In this document: in pieces, positions 61,271 through 64,000 of the stretch
How positions within the stretch are numbered: position 1 is the first letter of the stretch
How the letters are laid out: each line of letters opens with the position of its first letter
Notes under the pieces: model-generated
The model's database searches: none
Told to the model about the DNA's origin: nothing
What the model saw: only the letters and a program-made list of their open reading frames with translations
Assembly (NCBI GenBank): GCA_021153185.1
Contig: JAGKTY010000008.1
Span: 1 to 64,000, forward strand
DNA: 64,000 nucleotides
Reading direction: 5' to 3'
DNA from: Lachnospiraceae bacterium
GTDB taxonomy: Bacteria > Bacillota > Clostridia > Lachnospirales > Lachnospiraceae
Translations under genes and position numbers: made by a program

Positions 61271-63187
61271 TTAAATATCAAGATTTTTCACAAATTTTGC
61301 ATTCTGCTCGATGAATTCTCTACGAGGCTCTACTTTATCACCCATCAAAGTTGTAAATGTGAGGTCAAGCTCTGACTCAGCTTCCTCATTCATCACAACC
61401 TTGAGAAGCGTTCTTCTCTCCGGATCCATTGTCGTCTCCCAAAGCTGCTCTGCATCCATCTCTCCAAGACCTTTGTAACGCTGGATACGGTTATTTTGGT
61501 CTCTTCCTACTTCCTTTAAGATGGCATCAAGCTCTTCATCGCTGTATGCATACCAGATTTTTTTATTTTTTTCAAGCTTATAAAGTGGTGGCTGCGCCAA
61601 ATACACATATCCCTGTTTGATAAGTTCCGGCATAAACCTGTAAATAAAAGTCAGCATCAATGTTGCAATATGTGCACCATCCACATCGGCATCGGTCATA
61701 ATAATAATTTTGTGATAACGTAATTTGCTGATATCAAAATCATCATGAATACCGGTACCGAATGCTGTAATCATCGCTTTGATTTCTGCATTGGAATATA
61801 CTTTATCAAGTCTTGCTTTTTCTACATTTAAGATTTTTCCGCGTAACGGTAAAATTGCCTGTGTTGCACGGCTTCTTGCTGTTTTTGCACTACCGCCGGC
61901 GGAATCTCCCTCGACGATATAAATCTCACAATTCTCCGGATTTTTATCGGAACAATCTGCAAGCTTACCGGGAAGAGAAAGTCCTTCAAGTGCTGTTTTT
62001 CTTCTCGTTAAATCTCTCGCTTTTCTTGCTGCATCTCTGGCGCGCTGTGCAAGAATTGATTTTTCACAAATTACTTTTGCAACAGTCGGATTTTGCTCAA
62101 GGAAATAAGTCAGCTGTTCTGAAACAATGCTGTCGACCGCTCCTCTCGCTTCTGAGTTACCAAGTTTTTGTTTGGTCTGTCCTTCAAACTGCGGCTCCTC
62201 AATTTTGATACTGACAATTGCTGTAATTCCTTCCCTGATATCTTCACCGGATAAATTTGGTTCGCTATCCTTTAACAATTTATTGGATCTGGCATAATCA
62301 TTAAAGGTCTTTGTCAGTGCATTTCGAAAACCGACAAGATGTGTACCGCCCTCCGGTGTATTGATATTATTTACAAAACTAAAACAGCTCTCGTTATACG
62401 AATCATTATGCTGAAGTGCTACTTCCACATGAACATTATTTTTGTCGCCTTCAAAATACAAAATATCATTGTAAAGCGGTGTTTTGCTCTTATTTAAGTA
62501 AGAGACAAATTCCTTAATACCACCCTCATAATGGAATGTCTGCTCAACCGGATCATCTCCCCGTAAATCACGAAGAACAATTTTGAGTCCTTTTGTAAGG
62601 AATGCCATCTCTCGAAGACGCTGCTTTAATACAGCATATTCAAAAACAGTCTCCTCAAAAATAGTTCCGTCCGGTTTAAATGTAACCTTTGTACCGGTTT
62701 TACTTGCATCACATTCGCAAAGCTCTTTTAAGTCATACATTACTTTTCCGCGCTCATAACGCTGTTTGTATACTTTTCCTTCCCTGCAAATCTCTACTTC
62801 AAGCCAGTCGGAAAGCGCATTTACAACCGATGCACCAACGCCGTGAAGTCCTCCGGATACTTTATATCCGCCACCGCCGAATTTACCGCCCGCATGAAGC
62901 ACTGTAAATACAACTTCTACGGCAGGTTTTCCGGCTTTGTGATTGATTCCGACCGGAATACCACGTCCATTATCAATGACTGTTATTGTATTGTCCTGAT
63001 TAATCGTTACATCAATCGTATCACAAAATCCTGCAAGAGCTTCATCTACTGCATTATCAACAATCTCATAAACAAGATGATGTAATCCTCTTGCTGAAGT
63101 ACTACCTATGTACATACCCGGTCTTTTTCTTACTGCTTCAAGACCTTCCAAAATCTGTATTTGGTCTGCTCCGTACTCGTTAGCCAT
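61271..63187 (-). CDS. gyrB: DNA gyrase subunit B
   Basis: ATPase subunit of gyrase. The 638-residue protein has the GHKL ATPase domain with EIVDNAVDEALAG, VIDNGRGIPVG and GGLHGVGASVVNALS, the transducer domain, and the TOPRIM domain with EGDSAGGSAK and the metal site DADVDGAHI, then the C-terminal PLYK...GLGEMDAEQLWETTMDP. The length fits the short Gram-positive form. AGGAGGG precedes the ATG. Nine bases separate it from recF, with no yaaB/remB-type small gene between. Confidence 0.98.
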   Translation of the reverse strand: MANEYGADQIQILEGLEAVRKRPGMYIGSTSARGLHHLVYEIVDNAVDEALAGFCDTIDVTINQDNTITVIDNGRGIPVGINHKAGKPAVEVVFTVLHAGGKFGGGGYKVSGGLHGVGASVVNALSDWLEVEICREGKVYKQRYERGKVMYDLKELCECDASKTGTKVTFKPDGTIFEETVFEYAVLKQRLREMAFLTKGLKIVLRDLRGDDPVEQTFHYEGGIKEFVSYLNKSKTPLYNDILYFEGDKNNVHVEVALQHNDSYNESCFSFVNNINTPEGGTHLVGFRNALTKTFNDYARSNKLLKDSEPNLSGEDIREGITAIVSIKIEEPQFEGQTKQKLGNSEARGAVDSIVSEQLTYFLEQNPTVAKVICEKSILAQRARDAARKARDLTRRKTALEGLSLPGKLADCSDKNPENCEIYIVEGDSAGGSAKTARSRATQAILPLRGKILNVEKARLDKVYSNAEIKAMITAFGTGIHDDFDISKLRYHKIIIMTDADVDGAHIATLMLTFIYRFMPELIKQGYVYLAQPPLYKLEKNKKIWYAYSDEELDAILKEVGRDQNNRIQRYKGLGEMDAEQLWETTMDPERRTLLKVVMNEEAESELDLTFTTLMGDKVEPRREFIEQNAKFVKNLDI

Positions 63188-63196
63188 AAAGCCCTC

Positions 63197-64000
63197 CTAG
63201 TTTTCTGATTGAATGGTTCCGTTTTTTACTTTAAAAATTTTATTGATTTCAAAACGATTGTTTACAAATTCATCTATACCTGTACAGGTAATAATCGTCT
63301 GAATATCACCAATTGACTGTAATAAATAATTCTGCCGGCTGCTGTCAAGCTCTGAAAGCACATCATCCAATAATAAAATTGGTTTGTCCTTTGTTACTTT
63401 TTTGACCAGTTCTATCTCTGCAAGCTTCAGTGACAAAGCAGCTGTTCTCTGTTGGCCCTGCGATCCGTATTTCCTTATATCAATCTTTACATCATTATCA
63501 CTGCTTTTGACAAGAAAAGATATATCATCCCGATGAGGTCCGACTGATGTCGTTTTGTATTTGATGTCTTTTTCCCTGTTTTGTTCCAAAACAGATTCAA
63601 ATGCATCATCATTTACATCAGGCTCATAAACAATCTCTATTTCTTCTTTTCCGCCGGATAAATTTTTGTGGATATCATAAATGATTTCATTTAACTGTTT
63701 GACAAATAATCTTCTTCTCTCAATAATGGATTTGCCATAGGATATCAGTTGATTGTCCCAGATAGCTATTGTTTCTTTTAAATCATTGCTTAACGCAAAA
63801 TCTTTTAATAATTTGTTTCTCTGATTCAAAATTTTTTGATATTGTGATAAATGATAAAGATAATATTTATCAAGCTGGCAAAGCTCCATATCAATAAATC
63901 TTCTTCTCTCACCGGGACCATTTTTGATAATACCAAGGTCTTCCGGAGAAAAGAATACGGCATTTAAAAGCCCCATTAGCTCTGCAGCTTTTTTTATCTT
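63197..64000 (-). CDS. recF: DNA replication and repair protein RecF (5' end outside the window)
   Basis: SMC-like ATPase that helps load RecA at single-strand gaps. The last 267 residues are present; the frame is open through the window edge, so the N-terminal Walker A domain is missing only because the window ends. Visible parts are FSPEDLGIIKNGPGERRRFID, a coiled coil, SVGPHRDDI, the ABC signature YGSQGQQRTAALSLKLAE and Walker B PILLLDDVLSELD. It is followed by gyrB and gyrA, which places oriC and dnaA-dnaN to the right. Confidence 0.96.
   Translation of the reverse strand, partial: KIKKAAELMGLLNAVFFSPEDLGIIKNGPGERRRFIDMELCQLDKYYLYHLSQYQKILNQRNKLLKDFALSNDLKETIAIWDNQLISYGKSIIERRRLFVKQLNEIIYDIHKNLSGGKEEIEIVYEPDVNDDAFESVLEQNREKDIKYKTTSVGPHRDDISFLVKSSDNDVKIDIRKYGSQGQQRTAALSLKLAEIELVKKVTKDKPILLLDDVLSELDSSRQNYLLQSIGDIQTIITCTGIDEFVNNRFEINKIFKVKNGTIQSEN

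Overview
The window is an ordinary-looking chromosomal segment of a low-to-moderate GC, spore-former-lineage Firmicute, most likely a Lachnospiraceae member (Roseburia / Agathobacter / Lachnospira type). The case rests on gene content and order: recF-gyrB-gyrA at the right edge, the block hup-rqcP-yabP-yabQ-divIC followed by spoIIE-tilS-hpt-ftsH (as in Bacillus/Clostridia), a T-box-controlled trp operon, archaeal-type prolyl-tRNA synthetase, VanW and DUF975 proteins, and strong AGGAGG ribosome binding sites. I cannot name the species from sequence alone.

Layout. 1-5 kb (plus strand): murC, a cluster of DnaA boxes, dnaD, a dnaI/dnaC-type helicase loader and prs. 5-8.4 kb (minus): trpEGD behind a tryptophan T-box. 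8.4-15.2 kb: a zinc-ribbon protein, a lipoprotein, trmL, an AIR-synthase-like protein, a VanW protein with an unlisted 33-residue membrane peptide ahead of it, and a DnaQ-type exonuclease. 15.2-22.7 kb (minus): a B12/radical SAM protein, an HD-GYP protein with a structured leader, a response regulator-kinase-DHH phosphoesterase operon, and a DUF975 protein. 22.8-23.4 kb: a cruciform-forming repeat element and four tRNA genes (Gly, Phe, Leu, Tyr). 23.4-32.7 kb (minus): GH13 amylase, a possible small RNA, ftsH, hpt, tilS, spoIIE, divIC, yabQ, yabP, rqcP, hup. 32.8-43.6 kb (minus): PEGA lipoprotein, CotS-like kinase, cca, amidase, ackA, proS with a reduced T-box-like leader, an AGCS symporter and a YtvI-type permease. 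43.7-52.4 kb: rluA-type synthase, zinc-ribbon protein, a second two-component system, ahcY, a D-2-hydroxyacid dehydrogenase, pgi, a TSCPD protein, murG. 52.6-58.6 kb: accessory-looking stretch with an acyltransferase/hydrolase fusion, an AGE-family isomerase, a DUF1905/C39-like fusion, a permease remnant and an IS91-like element. 58.7-64 kb (minus): gyrA, gyrB and the 3' part of recF.

Because recF-gyrB-gyrA normally runs away from oriC, the origin should lie just beyond position 64000 and the fork should move leftward. The minus-strand majority is then co-oriented with replication. The functional themes are replication (dnaD, helicase loader, gyrase, recF, HU), cell wall and division (murC, murG, amidase, divIC, ftsH), sporulation (spoIIE, yabP, yabQ, CotS-like), translation (proS, tRNAs, tilS, trmL, cca, T-boxes) and fermentation (ackA, pgi, GH13). 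I found no CRISPR array, rRNA or prophage. The least explained items are the DnaA-box cluster, the cruciform element, the HD-GYP leader, the reduced proS T-box, the soluble SpoIIE and the two domain fusions.
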